A stretch of DNA of 64,000 bases, taken from assembly GCF_030409805.1 (NCBI RefSeq), contig NZ_JAUFQP010000010.1, positions 439,001 to 503,000 of the forward strand, in the 5' to 3' direction. Made by a program: the position numbers and the translations under genes. The notes below the pieces were generated by a model. It was given only the letters and a program-made list of their open reading frames with translations, did not search any database and was not told where the DNA came from. Source of the DNA: Algibacter miyuki (GTDB lineage Bacteria > Bacteroidota > Bacteroidia > Flavobacteriales > Flavobacteriaceae). Below are positions 56,550 through 64,000 of the stretch, piece by piece. Position 1 is the stretch's first letter. Every line of letters starts with the position of its first letter.

Positions 56550-57323
56550 ATGGTCAAGGGCTACCGTAAAAAAGTAGGCTCGAAAACCGGTGGAATTAAG
56601 CTACACACAGAACTAAAACAAGACTTTGTAAACGCTAATATTAAGATCGGCAGAGACAAGTTCTATCGCTTCCTCAGACTAAATAATTTTTTGATTCCCA
56701 AAACTAAAAATTACATCAAAACGACAAACTCAAACCATATGTACAAAAAATATAAGAACCTAGTAAAAGACCACGTTCCTACTCGACCAGAACAACTATG
56801 GGTAAGCGATATCACTTACATTAAAACACAATAAGGTCATAATTATTTAGCCATTGTTACAGATGCTTATTCTAAACAGATTATGGGCTACAAACTAGAT
56901 AACCATATGAGAACATCACTTTGCACCGATGCACTCGCTATGGCCATTAAAAACAGAAAATATCCCAATCAAAAGCTTATTCATCATTCAGACAGAGGTT
57001 TTCAATACTGCAATCCTAAGTACACAACTTTTGCTGAAGACAACAGTATCGTAATGAGTATGACTGAGCAATACGACCCTTATGAAAATGCTGGAGCAGA
57101 AAGAATTAATAGAACGTTGAAATACGAATATGGATTAAAACAAACGATTAAAAACACAGAACTAGCTCAAAAAATGACGGAGCAAGCAGTCTATATTTAT
57201 AACAATTTAAGAACGCATTTTAGCCTGGAATTAAGAAAACCTGCAGAAGTACATTTAAATCCTAATATCAAATACAAGTCGTATCGAAAAAATAAAGTAA
57301 ATTTACATGAACTAACGATTTAA
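56550..57323 (+). pseudogene. IS3 transposase orfB, copy 2, with premature stop
   Basis: The DDE domain is interrupted by TAA at 56,832-56,834 (SDITYIKTQ-stop-GHNYLAIVTDAY) where copy 1 has a lysine codon. The frame resumes and retains HHSDRGFQYCNP and GAERINRTLKYEYGL. A single A-to-T change explains the stop. Confidence 0.88.
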
Positions 57324-57398
57324 GAACGGAGAATTTTAATTAAAAAAGAGTCAACCTATTTCAGTATAATACACCCATCCTAAAATAAGGCTACATAA

Positions 57399-57872
57399 TT
57401 GAAAAAAATAAACGTAAAAAAAGGAGATATCTTACAGCGAAAAGGAGACATAAGCACTAAGATATATATTGTTGAAAGCGGTTTGTTGCGTAGTTATACA
57501 ATTGATGATAAAGGAAAAGAACACATTTATATGTTTGGGCCTGAAAACTGGTTAGTTACTGATAATTGTGCCCCCAATACACCTTGTCAATTATTTATAG
57601 ATGCTCTTGAAAATTCAATTATAAATGTCACTTCGAAAGAAGAATTATTAAAAGAAAGTCCAGATCTCGATTCCTTGTTGAGACGATTAAATATAATGCA
57701 AAATAGAATTATAATGTTAATGAGTTCTAATGCAAAAGAAAGATATGAGCATTTTATTAAAACCTACCCAAATATTACTCAAAGGGTTCCACTAAAATTG
57801 GTGGCTTCTTATTTAGGAATTACACCTGAATCTTTGAGTCGTGTTAGACATGAACTCACTCAAAAAAAATAA
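57399..57872 (+). CDS. Crp/Fnr-family transcriptional regulator
   Basis: 157 residues from a TTG at 57,399. The cyclic-nucleotide-binding-like beta barrel starts INVKKGDILQRKGDISTKIY then VESGLLRSYTID. The C-terminal winged HTH is short (QRVPLKLVASYLGITPESLSRVRHEL), the form common in Bacteroidota. The family usually has about 30 more residues at the N-terminus, and the IS3 right end is only 25 bp upstream, so the gene may be slightly truncated or have lost its promoter. No FNR-type cysteine cluster is seen. A perfect FNR-type box lies just downstream, before the DoxX gene. Confidence 0.82.
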   Translation: MKKINVKKGDILQRKGDISTKIYIVESGLLRSYTIDDKGKEHIYMFGPENWLVTDNCAPNTPCQLFIDALENSIINVTSKEELLKESPDLDSLLRRLNIMQNRIIMLMSSNAKERYEHFIKTYPNITQRVPLKLVASYLGITPESLSRVRHELTQKK

Positions 57873-57886
57873 TCTAATGTTATTTC

Positions 57887-57900
57887 TTGATCTACATCAA
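57887..57900 (+). promoter_or_regulatory. FNR-type operator TTGATctacATCAA
   Basis: Perfect match to the FNR consensus TTGATnnnnATCAA, 14 bp after the regulator stop and about 56 bp before the DoxX start. It is the natural binding site for the adjacent Crp/Fnr protein. Confidence 0.75.
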
Positions 57901-57955
57901 GGCATACGTTTTCCAAAGCGATGATTTTTGTAGAATAAAATAAAAAGAAATAAAA

Positions 57956-58366
57956 ATGACAAATCAAAAAAGTAAAAAAGCAATTAATATAGTATTATGG
58001 GTTGCCCAAGGATTATTAGCTATCATGTTTATAATGGCTGGTATAATGAAAGCTACTCAACCATTAGAGGCATTAGTAGAATCACTTCCATGGGTCAAAT
58101 CTACACCATTAGGATTGATAAGATTTATTGGTATTAGCGAATTATTAGGAGGTTTAGGTTTATTAATTCCCTCTATTTTTCGTTTTAAACCTTTTTTAAC
58201 TGTTTGGGCTGCTTTAGGTCTTGCATTAGTTATGCTTTTAGCTAGTGGTTATCACGCTTCAAGAGGTGAGTTTTCTGCGATAGGAGTTAATTTAGTGCTA
58301 CTGGCTCTTTTCCTATTCATTGCGTGGGGAAGAAGTAAAAAAACACCTATACTCCCTAAAAGTTAG
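57956..58366 (+). CDS. DoxX-family membrane protein
   Basis: 136 residues with four transmembrane helices: INIVLWVAQGLLAIMFIMAG, then IRFIGISELLGGLGLLIPSI, then AALGLALVMLLASGYHA, then GVNLVLLALFLFIAWG. The pattern MAGIMKATQP and SELLGGLGLL is typical of DoxX/DoxD-like proteins, which are linked to quinone or redox-stress functions. The FNR-type box in its promoter region and the adjacent Crp/Fnr gene suggest that the two form a regulator-target pair responding to redox, oxygen or nitric oxide. No attC was found after it. Confidence 0.8.
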   Translation: MTNQKSKKAINIVLWVAQGLLAIMFIMAGIMKATQPLEALVESLPWVKSTPLGLIRFIGISELLGGLGLLIPSIFRFKPFLTVWAALGLALVMLLASGYHASRGEFSAIGVNLVLLALFLFIAWGRSKKTPILPKS

Positions 58367-58398
58367 TGGTAAATTAATAGCTGAATTAAAACGGCAAA

Positions 58399-58549
58399 CA
58401 ACAAAGTACTGTGGTAAAACACATATAAAAACACTTTAACTCTTCTCTACAATATTTAGCGGAAAATGGATCGTGTATTTTTACGCAACTAACAATTTAA
58501 CTTTAGTTAGAACCTCTGAAAAAAGGCCTACCAGTTTCAGTATAATACA
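58399..58549. mobile_element. Debris of IS110 and IS3 ends
   Basis: CAACAAAGTACTGTGGTAAA at 58,399 resembles the left junction of the IS110 copies (CAACAAAGAACTGAGGTAAA). At 58,531-58,549 CCAGTTTCAGTATAATACA resembles the right end of IS3 copy 2. Between them are short attC-like scraps (TTTACGCAACTAAC). The array end has been eroded by insertions and deletions. The rest of 58,367-58,867 holds no gene. Confidence 0.6.
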
Positions 58550-58644
58550 CAGAAACAACTAAAAGAAGATATAAAAAATCATTTAGATGTTCTTCTTCAG
58601 CTCACTGATTATAAATTCATTTTTTATTCTAATAATCATAAAAA

Positions 58645-58692
58645 AATTGAATTTAGCGTAAAACGAACGTTCGTTTTACGCTAAATTCAATT
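58645..58692. repeat. Perfect 48-bp palindrome
   Basis: 24-bp arms (AATTGAATTTAGCGTAAAAC then GAAC, and its exact complement) with no spacer, centred on AACGTT between 58,668 and 58,669. It lies in gene-free sequence between the DoxX gene and the integrase operon. Confidence 0.9.
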
Positions 58693-58867
58693 ATGTGGAT
58701 ATTAAAAGAGTTTTTAATTTTTATAAAAATTGACTACAATTATCATGTATAGCATATGAAATAACATATAACCTCACCTATTTACAAAAAACTAAGAATA
58801 CACAACAATACCTATCCTGTCTTTTCATTTGGTACGTTATATTATAGAAAAATATAGTATTTCCCTG

Positions 58868-59536
58868 TTAGATCTCTTTTCCAATCTGAAATACCGTTTC
58901 TAACAAAAAGGCTTCTGCATCTTCTTCTGTTATTAAAGGAGATTTCTTTTTTAGGAGTTTAGGGGTTTCAACGTTCTTTAATAAGTCATTCGAGCGTTCT
59001 GAATCAGTAATAATATTTAATTCACTTTTTACTTCCGTTAAATTGTTTTCTATAAACTTTAAAACATTTACCTCTTGGTTTTTGAGTAATTTATTCGGTA
59101 TGATAATGTGAGATTTTAAATCCTCTACATGTTTTAAAAATACTTTGGTCTGGGATATAAATGTATTCTTAGTATCTTCTCTTAAATTAGGAATATCTAA
59201 TTCAACATGATTTTCCATCCAATCGGAAACATACAAGACAAAATTGACATGTTCTAAATACTTTTCCAAGACAAATTGAAATTGTTGCTTTGGCAAGCGT
59301 TCATTTTGATCGATCAGCTTAAAGATGGTATCATTTAAAATCATCGGCTTGCTCAATATTTCAAAATGACATTGCTGATCTTTTAACTCGCTATCAAATC
59401 CTTTCCTATCAATTAAAATAACCCTATTCAACATCTTTGTATTCTCTAACTCAGGCATCAATCGAGATGGTATATAAAACACGAAAGGCTTGTAAAGCGT
59501 CTTCCATAGATCAGCAAATAGTTTATCAAGCTCCAT
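58868..59536 (-). CDS. Hypothetical protein downstream of the island integrase
   Basis: 222 residues from ATG at 59,536, four bases after the integrase stop, so the two are one operon. Soluble, helical, lysine and leucine rich; it begins MELDKLFADLWKTLYKPFVF and ends EEDAEAFLLETVFQIGKEI. No DNA-binding motif is evident. Its tight linkage to the integrase suggests a role in excision or element control, but no family is recognised. A longer frame from 59,584 would overlap the integrase. Confidence 0.65.
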   Translation of the reverse strand: MELDKLFADLWKTLYKPFVFYIPSRLMPELENTKMLNRVILIDRKGFDSELKDQQCHFEILSKPMILNDTIFKLIDQNERLPKQQFQFVLEKYLEHVNFVLYVSDWMENHVELDIPNLREDTKNTFISQTKVFLKHVEDLKSHIIIPNKLLKNQEVNVLKFIENNLTEVKSELNIITDSERSNDLLKNVETPKLLKKKSPLITEEDAEAFLLETVFQIGKEI

Positions 59537-59540
59537 AGTC

Positions 59541-60845
59541 CTATTTAATGTGTTCGGAATAATCTTCTGGTAACTCCGCATCAATATCTCTAAGGTATTT
59601 TTGAAGCGCCGACATCGAGGAATGACCTGTTATTAACATAAGCTTACTTTTTGCCTCGAATGGAGAGGAGCCTTTTACCAAAGCTCTATATAGCTTTGTT
59701 ATATACGTATGCCTAAAACTATATAAACCATAATCTTTACCTAATCCAAAAGGATTTTTTACTACCTTTTTAAAACGTTTTGAAAAGTAATCTCGTTTAT
59801 TATCCACAGCAGTTTCCCACTCTCCTCCTATTTGTTCTGGCGTGAATAAACTAAGAGATTTATTCATTTGAGAAAGATCGGGTAAATCCTTAATTAACAA
59901 ATCAGGAATAATTTTTGTTTTTAAAGGGCTGTTTTTAGCTTTAAACTTAATCACTTTATTTTTTAGGTCAATATCTCCCACTTTTAACCTACAGACTTCT
60001 ATTGGTCTTAAAAAATTATAGGAGATAAACTTAATATATAATAACAATAAGGCATCTTGATTCTCTAGGTATTGATAGATTTCTTCTTGCTTTTCCTTAG
60101 TGTAGGTTTTATTTCGTTGTGGTATCGTTTTTAACACAGGAATTCTTTTCATGAAATTGCTTAGTACGATATCATTATCTTCCAAAACCTGTATTAAACT
60201 GCTTAAATCTACTCTAAAATTGTTTCGGTTACGTGCGCTTGTATTATCCAATACATGGTTTAAAAACTGTGTTACAAGCCTTCTATCTAACTGATCTATT
60301 CTAGTTATTTCGGGATGGACATCTTCAACCCATTTTAAAAAATTATTTATCCTATTCTCATAGGCGCGTTTGGTTGTTTTACTCAATAATTTTTCTTTCA
60401 GTTTTAATCCGAACTCAAAAGCTTCTTTGATCGACATTGCAGGCGCAGTTGAATCTTTTTCTTCTGATTTAACAGCTTCTGGCTTTTGTTCAACTTTAGA
60501 ACGCTTCTCTTTAACCTTTCTTTTAGCTAACAAATCCCTGTTATCTTCAAAAGGATTAAACCCTTCTTTTAGTAGTTTGAGTAAATTTCGTTTGTATACG
60601 GTTAAAATAAAAAGACGGTCTTCTTTGGTATTATATTTATTCGTTTTACCGTAAACATTTTGCATACGTTGCAATTTTCCTGTTTTAGGATTACGATAAG
60701 AAAAGTAGACATACCAACGCTTGCTCAAATCTCCTTTGGCGCTATAAATTTTTGGTACGGAAAAAAGAGTCTTCAATGGTGAGTTATGTTCTAAATCGTG
60801 TTCACTTTCGTGTTCAAATGTAAGAATTCTATTCAAATTAGGCAT
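59541..60845 (-). CDS. Island tyrosine integrase (tRNA-Met type)
   Basis: 434 residues. The N-terminal arm-binding region starts MPNLNRILTFEHESEHDLEH and an AP2-like strand region follows (WYVYFSYRNPKTGKLQRMQN). The core-binding domain spans about 135-240. The catalytic domain has R in RPIEVCRLKVGDI, HTYIT in YSFRHTYITKLY, and GHSSMSALQKYLRDI with the nucleophile Tyr. It reads inward from the right attachment site, 54 bp from it. It differs strongly from the cassette integrase at 25,525. Two CGTGTTCA arm sites are embedded in its first codons (EHESEHDLEH). Confidence 0.88.
   Translation of the reverse strand: MPNLNRILTFEHESEHDLEHNSPLKTLFSVPKIYSAKGDLSKRWYVYFSYRNPKTGKLQRMQNVYGKTNKYNTKEDRLFILTVYKRNLLKLLKEGFNPFEDNRDLLAKRKVKEKRSKVEQKPEAVKSEEKDSTAPAMSIKEAFEFGLKLKEKLLSKTTKRAYENRINNFLKWVEDVHPEITRIDQLDRRLVTQFLNHVLDNTSARNRNNFRVDLSSLIQVLEDNDIVLSNFMKRIPVLKTIPQRNKTYTKEKQEEIYQYLENQDALLLLYIKFISYNFLRPIEVCRLKVGDIDLKNKVIKFKAKNSPLKTKIIPDLLIKDLPDLSQMNKSLSLFTPEQIGGEWETAVDNKRDYFSKRFKKVVKNPFGLGKDYGLYSFRHTYITKLYRALVKGSSPFEAKSKLMLITGHSSMSALQKYLRDIDAELPEDYSEHIK
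60785..60816 (+). promoter_or_regulatory. Putative integrase arm-type sites, right end, inside the integrase gene
   Basis: TATGTTCT at 60,785, CGTGTTCA at 60,797 and CGTGTTCA at 60,809 repeat with 12-bp period and the same orientation as the left set. They lie in the first 20 codons of the integrase, so the site and the protein N-terminus share sequence. Confidence 0.7.
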
Positions 60846-60852
60846 AAAAAAA

Positions 60853-60876
60853 ACGGTTTAGTGTGAACTAAACCGT
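60853..60876 (-). terminator. Terminator hairpin between tRNA half and integrase
   Basis: ACGGTTTAG / CTAAACCGT, loop TGTGAA, followed on the minus strand by a T run that runs into the integrase ATG region. It is positionally equivalent to the hairpin at the left boundary, and probably the tRNA-Met terminator carried by the element. Confidence 0.75.
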
Positions 60877-60899
60877 CTGTTTTAAAGCAATTCTACTTA

Positions 60900-60943
60900 G
60901 TAGCGGGAACTGGACTCGAACCAGTGACCTTCGGGTTATGAGC
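60900..60943 (-). repeat. Right attachment site: 44-bp tRNA-Met(CAU) 3' half
   Basis: Identical to 24,877-24,920. The sequence 5' of the anticodon on the minus strand (from 60,944 on) is not a tRNA 5' half; 26 bp further in there is CCCAGTAAA, also found at the same distance at the left boundary. So even this end does not restore an intact tRNA inside the window. Confidence 0.85.
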
Positions 60944-61003
60944 TCTGCGTTCACCAAATACTAAACACATTTACTGGGCTCACAAGCCTTCAAATTATAA
61001 AAT

Positions 61004-61023
61004 CGTATGCAAAAACGTATGCA
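61004..61023 (+). promoter_or_regulatory. Arm-type repeats of a neighbouring element
   Basis: CGTATGCA at 61,004 and again at 61,016, 12 bp apart, at the same place relative to the tRNA half as CGTGTTCA at the left boundary. The different octamer implies a different integrase. The rest of 60,944-61,188 is AT-rich without a gene. Confidence 0.6.
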
Positions 61024-61188
61024 GCTTTTTGTTTTCAGATTATTGAAATATTTGATGCAATTTAAGAATAAATTTGAAAAAACAAAACTTCTTATTTTTT
61101 TGATATCAATTAGAATTAAATTCTTGATAATATAAATTCCATGATATGATTTTTTATTATTGTTGATTCAAATATAAATGCTTAATCA

Positions 61189-62718
61189 TTACTTTTTAAA
61201 CCAATCCTTTATGATTTCGCTTTCTGTATTCAAATTAGAATGATGGATATATTCGTTTTTTGAAGCATCATAGTTATAATCTTCAGACCAAATCTTGAAA
61301 TTTTTGGCTACCGTTTCAATTCCATCACAAATAAATTCCACTTCAGTATTGGTCATCGTTGGGTGTATAGACATACGTATCCAACCCGGACGCTCCACCA
61401 AACAACCTTCCAGAATTTTCTTTTCAATAGATTTTGAAGTCGGTTCATCTACATGTAACAAATAATGTCCGTATGTACCGGCACAAGAGCAGCCTCCGCG
61501 TGTTTGCACACCAAACCGATCGTTTAATAATTTAACCACCAAATTATAATGCGCATGATTGATGTAAAATGAAAAAACGCCTAAACGCTCCGTATGTTTG
61601 GGTGACAAAAGGTTTAAATTTTTAATCTTTGAGAGTTTTTCAAAGATAATAGCATTCAGTTCATGTTCTCTATCCAAAATATTTTGAATGCCCATTTTTT
61701 CTTTCAACTGTATGGAGAGTGCTATTCGGATGGCTTGTAAAAAACCAGGAGTACCGCCATCTTCCCGAGATTCAATATCATCAATAAAATCATGGTCACC
61801 CCAAGGATTGGTATAACTTACCGTGCCGCCTCCTGGATGGTCTGGCACTAAGTTTTTATATAATTTTTTATTAAAAATTAATACACCTGTGGAGCCGGGA
61901 CCTCCTAAAAATTTATGTGGTGAAAAAGTAATAGCATCTAAATATGACTCCTCATTTTCAGGATGCATATCAATTTTTACATAGGGCGCCGAACAAGCAA
62001 AATCTACAAAGCACAGACCATTGTTATCGTGCATTATTTTAGCAATCGCATGATACGGTGTTCTAATACCTGTAACGTTGGAACACCCAGTAATTGCCGC
62101 TATTTTTATGGGTGTTTCACTATACTGCTCTAATAATTTTTCTAAACTTTCTAAACACGGCAAACCTTCTTCATTTGACGGAATGACTTTTACCCGAGCA
62201 ATAGTTTCTAACCATGATGTTTGGTTGGAATGATGTTCCATATGTGCCACAAAAATAATGGGTCTTTTTTCTTCTGGGATTTGGGTGTGTTCTTTTAGGT
62301 TTTCATTTAATTTAAGACCTAAAATACGCTGGAATTTATTGATGGCTCCCGTCATGCCTGTGCCCTCAGTTAATAGCACATCATCACTTGAAGCATTCAC
62401 ATGTTTTTTAATAATGCTTCTTGCTTCATGATAAGCGTGCGTCATCACACTACCGGTTATCGATGTTTCTGTATGTGTATTTGCTACAAAGGGACCTATA
62501 TCATTTAAAAGTTGGTCTTCGATAGGCCGGTATAATCTTCCGCTGGCTGTCCAATCCGCATAGATGATTTTCTTTTTTCCATAAGGCGACACAAACGTCT
62601 TATCCAAGCCCACTACATTTTCTCTAAATGTCGCAAAATAAGTTTCAAGGTTTGATGGGAATTCAGATGTTTTTTTGGGACGCAATATGTCTTTTATAAA
62701 ATTTCTAATAACACTCAT
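61189..62718 (-). CDS. Class V aminotransferase / cysteine desulfurase-like PLP enzyme
   Basis: 509 residues, fold-type I. Asp in FVDFACSAPYV (D239) and the Schiff-base lysine in TFSPHKFLGGPGSTG (K269) are present. HMEHHSNQTSW is the His-containing cofactor loop. A C-terminal RGGCSCAGTYG carries cysteines at the place of the catalytic Cys loop in SufS/NifS-like enzymes. It probably acts on cysteine or a related sulfur amino acid, but large members of this group have unknown substrates. It lies 65 bp downstream of the DsbD-like gene on the same strand, which suggests a shared thiol or sulfur role. Confidence 0.8.
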   Translation of the reverse strand: MSVIRNFIKDILRPKKTSEFPSNLETYFATFRENVVGLDKTFVSPYGKKKIIYADWTASGRLYRPIEDQLLNDIGPFVANTHTETSITGSVMTHAYHEARSIIKKHVNASSDDVLLTEGTGMTGAINKFQRILGLKLNENLKEHTQIPEEKRPIIFVAHMEHHSNQTSWLETIARVKVIPSNEEGLPCLESLEKLLEQYSETPIKIAAITGCSNVTGIRTPYHAIAKIMHDNNGLCFVDFACSAPYVKIDMHPENEESYLDAITFSPHKFLGGPGSTGVLIFNKKLYKNLVPDHPGGGTVSYTNPWGDHDFIDDIESREDGGTPGFLQAIRIALSIQLKEKMGIQNILDREHELNAIIFEKLSKIKNLNLLSPKHTERLGVFSFYINHAHYNLVVKLLNDRFGVQTRGGCSCAGTYGHYLLHVDEPTSKSIEKKILEGCLVERPGWIRMSIHPTMTNTEVEFICDGIETVAKNFKIWSEDYNYDASKNEYIHHSNLNTESEIIKDWFKK

Positions 62719-62783
62719 GGTTTTCTATTTAAGAAAAAATAGTTCTGACTTTAACATCAAAAATATTTCTCATCAAAAAAATA

Positions 62784-64000
62784 TTATTTTTCAAAGTTTT
62801 CAATACCTGTTTGAAGCCATGTGTGATAGTCTTCTACATCGGGGGTATAACCTACAGGTTCTAATAAATTTTCTTCATTATGATCCATTAATACATAAAA
62901 CGGTTGCGAATTGGCTTTGTACTTAATGGTTTGCAATTCACTCCATTTCTGACCAATATACTTTAGTTTCTTACCTGGTTTCAATTTTGACTCTACCACT
63001 TCATGAGTTTCTAAGGGGCGTTTATCATCCACATACAAGGATATCAAAACCACATCGTTTTTAAGGATGTTTAATACTTCTTGTTTTGGCCAAACGTTTT
63101 GCTCCATTTTTCGGCAATTCACACAAGCCCAACCTGTAAAGTCAATCATAACAGGCTTACCTACTTCTTTTGCGTATAAGAGACCTTTATCATAATCATT
63201 AAATGCTAAAATATCGTGTGGAGCCAAGAGATGTGAGCCATCTGGCAGTCCTTCATGCAAATCTAAAACTGAGGCTGTTCCCATTTTTGAATACCCAACA
63301 CCGTATGGCGATTCGCTATATTCCAATGGCGGAGGGAAAGCACTTATTAAATTTAATGGTGCTCCCCAAAGGCCGGGAATCATGTAAACGGTGAATGATA
63401 ATACCACTAAACCTAAGCTCAATCTTCCCACAGAAATATGGGTTAAGGGTGAATCGTGTGGTAATTGTATTTTCCCAAATAAATAAAATACTAATGTTCC
63501 AAAGATGGCAATCCAAATAGCTATAAAGACTTCACGTTCCAGCATGTGTAATTGTAATACTAAATCGGCTTGCGACAGAAATTTAAAAGCCAAAGCTAAT
63601 TCTAAAAATCCAAGGACTACTTTTACCGTGTTTAACCAACCTCCCGATTTTGGCAAAGAATTTAACCAACCCGGAAATGCTGCAAATAAAGCAAAAGGTA
63701 AAGCGATGGCTAATGAAAAACCTAACATGCCAATTATAGGAGCCAATCCTCCTTTGGATGCGGCTTCAACTAGTAAAGTACCAACAATAGGGCCTGTACA
63801 CGAAAAAGACACTATTGCAAGGGCTAAAGCCATAAAAAAGATACCTATCAATCCGCCTCTATTGGCTTGTGAATCTACTTTATTTGCCCAAGAATTTGGT
63901 AGCATAATCTCAAAAGCACCCAAAAAGGATACTGCAAAAATAACTAACAGTAAAAAGAAAATAATATTAAACCATACATTGGTTGCCAGTGCGTTTAAAG
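62784..64000 (-). CDS. DsbD-like thiol:disulfide interchange protein (5' end outside window)
   Basis: The frame stays open to the right edge, so the N-terminal part is missing from the window; an internal Met at 63,923 is not the start. The membrane domain has several helices, with the redox cysteine motif VSFSCTGPIVGTLL. The C-terminal periplasmic thioredoxin domain has DFTGWACVNCRKME (CxxC) and ends near QTGIENFEK. DsbD passes electrons from cytoplasmic thioredoxin to periplasmic proteins and is common as cargo in Bacteroidota elements with metal or redox genes. Its N-terminal domain cannot be judged here. Confidence 0.82.
   Translation of the reverse strand, partial: LNALATNVWFNIIFFLLLVIFAVSFLGAFEIMLPNSWANKVDSQANRGGLIGIFFMALALAIVSFSCTGPIVGTLLVEAASKGGLAPIIGMLGFSLAIALPFALFAAFPGWLNSLPKSGGWLNTVKVVLGFLELALAFKFLSQADLVLQLHMLEREVFIAIWIAIFGTLVFYLFGKIQLPHDSPLTHISVGRLSLGLVVLSFTVYMIPGLWGAPLNLISAFPPPLEYSESPYGVGYSKMGTASVLDLHEGLPDGSHLLAPHDILAFNDYDKGLLYAKEVGKPVMIDFTGWACVNCRKMEQNVWPKQEVLNILKNDVVLISLYVDDKRPLETHEVVESKLKPGKKLKYIGQKWSELQTIKYKANSQPFYVLMDHNEENLLEPVGYTPDVEDYHTWLQTGIENFEK

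Larger units (their letters stand above)
56017..57373 (+). mobile_element. IS3-family insertion sequence, copy 2, decayed
   Basis: Terminal repeats TCCTGAAATAGGTTGAC and GTCAACCTATTTCAGTA. The first about 390 bp are almost identical to copy 1, then the sequence is only related. This mosaic suggests recombination or gene conversion between two IS3 variants. It sits 20 bp after the last G|TT junction and 25 bp before the Crp/Fnr gene. No target duplication is seen. Confidence 0.82.
24877..60943. mobile_element. About 36-kb integrative genomic island in tRNA-Met carrying an integron-like array
   Basis: The boundaries are the two 44-bp tRNA-Met half copies. The right end encodes a tyrosine integrase reading inward. 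CGTGTTCA repeats with 12-bp period lie inside both ends (24,981-25,012 and within the integrase N-terminus at 60,785-60,816). The content is accessory: an integron-like array, IS110 and IS3 elements and hypothetical genes. No relaxase, type IV secretion or phage structural genes are seen, so mobility beyond excision would need a helper. Confidence 0.82.

Noticed and set aside
24877..60943. Integrative conjugative element or prophage
   Set aside because: No relaxase, VirB/Tra, coupling protein, terminase, portal or capsid gene is recognisable in the interval.

Overview
The window comes from an AT-rich member of the Bacteroidota, most likely a Flavobacteriaceae species. The evidence is a type IX secretion (T9SS) gene set (PorP/SprF-like protein, OmpA/PD40 protein, giant type B-sorted adhesin), TAnnTTTG-type promoter boxes, TTG/GTG starts and flavobacterial IS110 and IS3 elements.

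Region 1 (1-24.8 kb) looks like chromosome. It holds the 3' part of an MsbA-like ABC exporter, a small sigma factor / membrane protein / periplasmic protein operon, and a T9SS adhesin locus on the minus strand: a 5550-residue DUF11-repeat adhesin followed by PorP/SprF and OmpA-PD40 partners. The adhesin carries a 2082-bp higher-order repeat and a 402-bp tandem triplication. Upstream of it lie about 1.9 kb of degenerate repeats and gene remnants.

Region 2 (24,877-60,943) is a roughly 36-kb genomic island bounded by 44-bp copies of a tRNA-Met(CAU) 3' half. Its own tyrosine integrase is at the right end, and matching 12-bp-periodic CGTGTTCA arm sites lie inside both ends. No conjugation genes are visible. 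Inside it is the main feature of the window: an integron-like cassette array. A XerD-like integrase with an unusual N-terminal extension and without an IntI-type insertion (25,525-26,652) is followed by a putative attI and at least 18 cassettes (26,698-55,996). Each cassette begins with TTR at a G|TTR junction. In all but one, the first 8-10 bases are the reverse complement of that cassette's own end (YAAC side), which is the covariation expected of attC R'/R'' boxes. Nearly all cassette genes point the same way. The cargo is rich in probable anti-phage or nucleic-acid-acting proteins: an OLD-family nuclease, an Eco57I-like restriction-modification system with a controller protein, a PLD nuclease, a HEPN protein and a PD-(D/E)XK protein. 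There are also lipoproteins and small membrane proteins.

The array is itself a target for specialised insertion sequences. Two identical IS110-family copies sit at the same spot of two attC sites, and a third, related but frameshifted element sits in another part of an attC. The noncoding region upstream of each transposase holds short stretches matching the flanking attC sequence and the element's own terminus, consistent with IS110 bridge/seek guide RNAs programmed to attC. Two IS3 elements, one decayed, are also present. The distal end holds a Crp/Fnr regulator, a perfect FNR-type box, a DoxX protein, IS debris and a 48-bp perfect palindrome.

Region 3 (60,944-64,000) begins with arm-type repeats of a different sequence (CGTATGCA), so a second element probably abuts the first in tandem. 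It carries a class V aminotransferase/cysteine-desulfurase-like gene and a DsbD-like gene cut by the window end.
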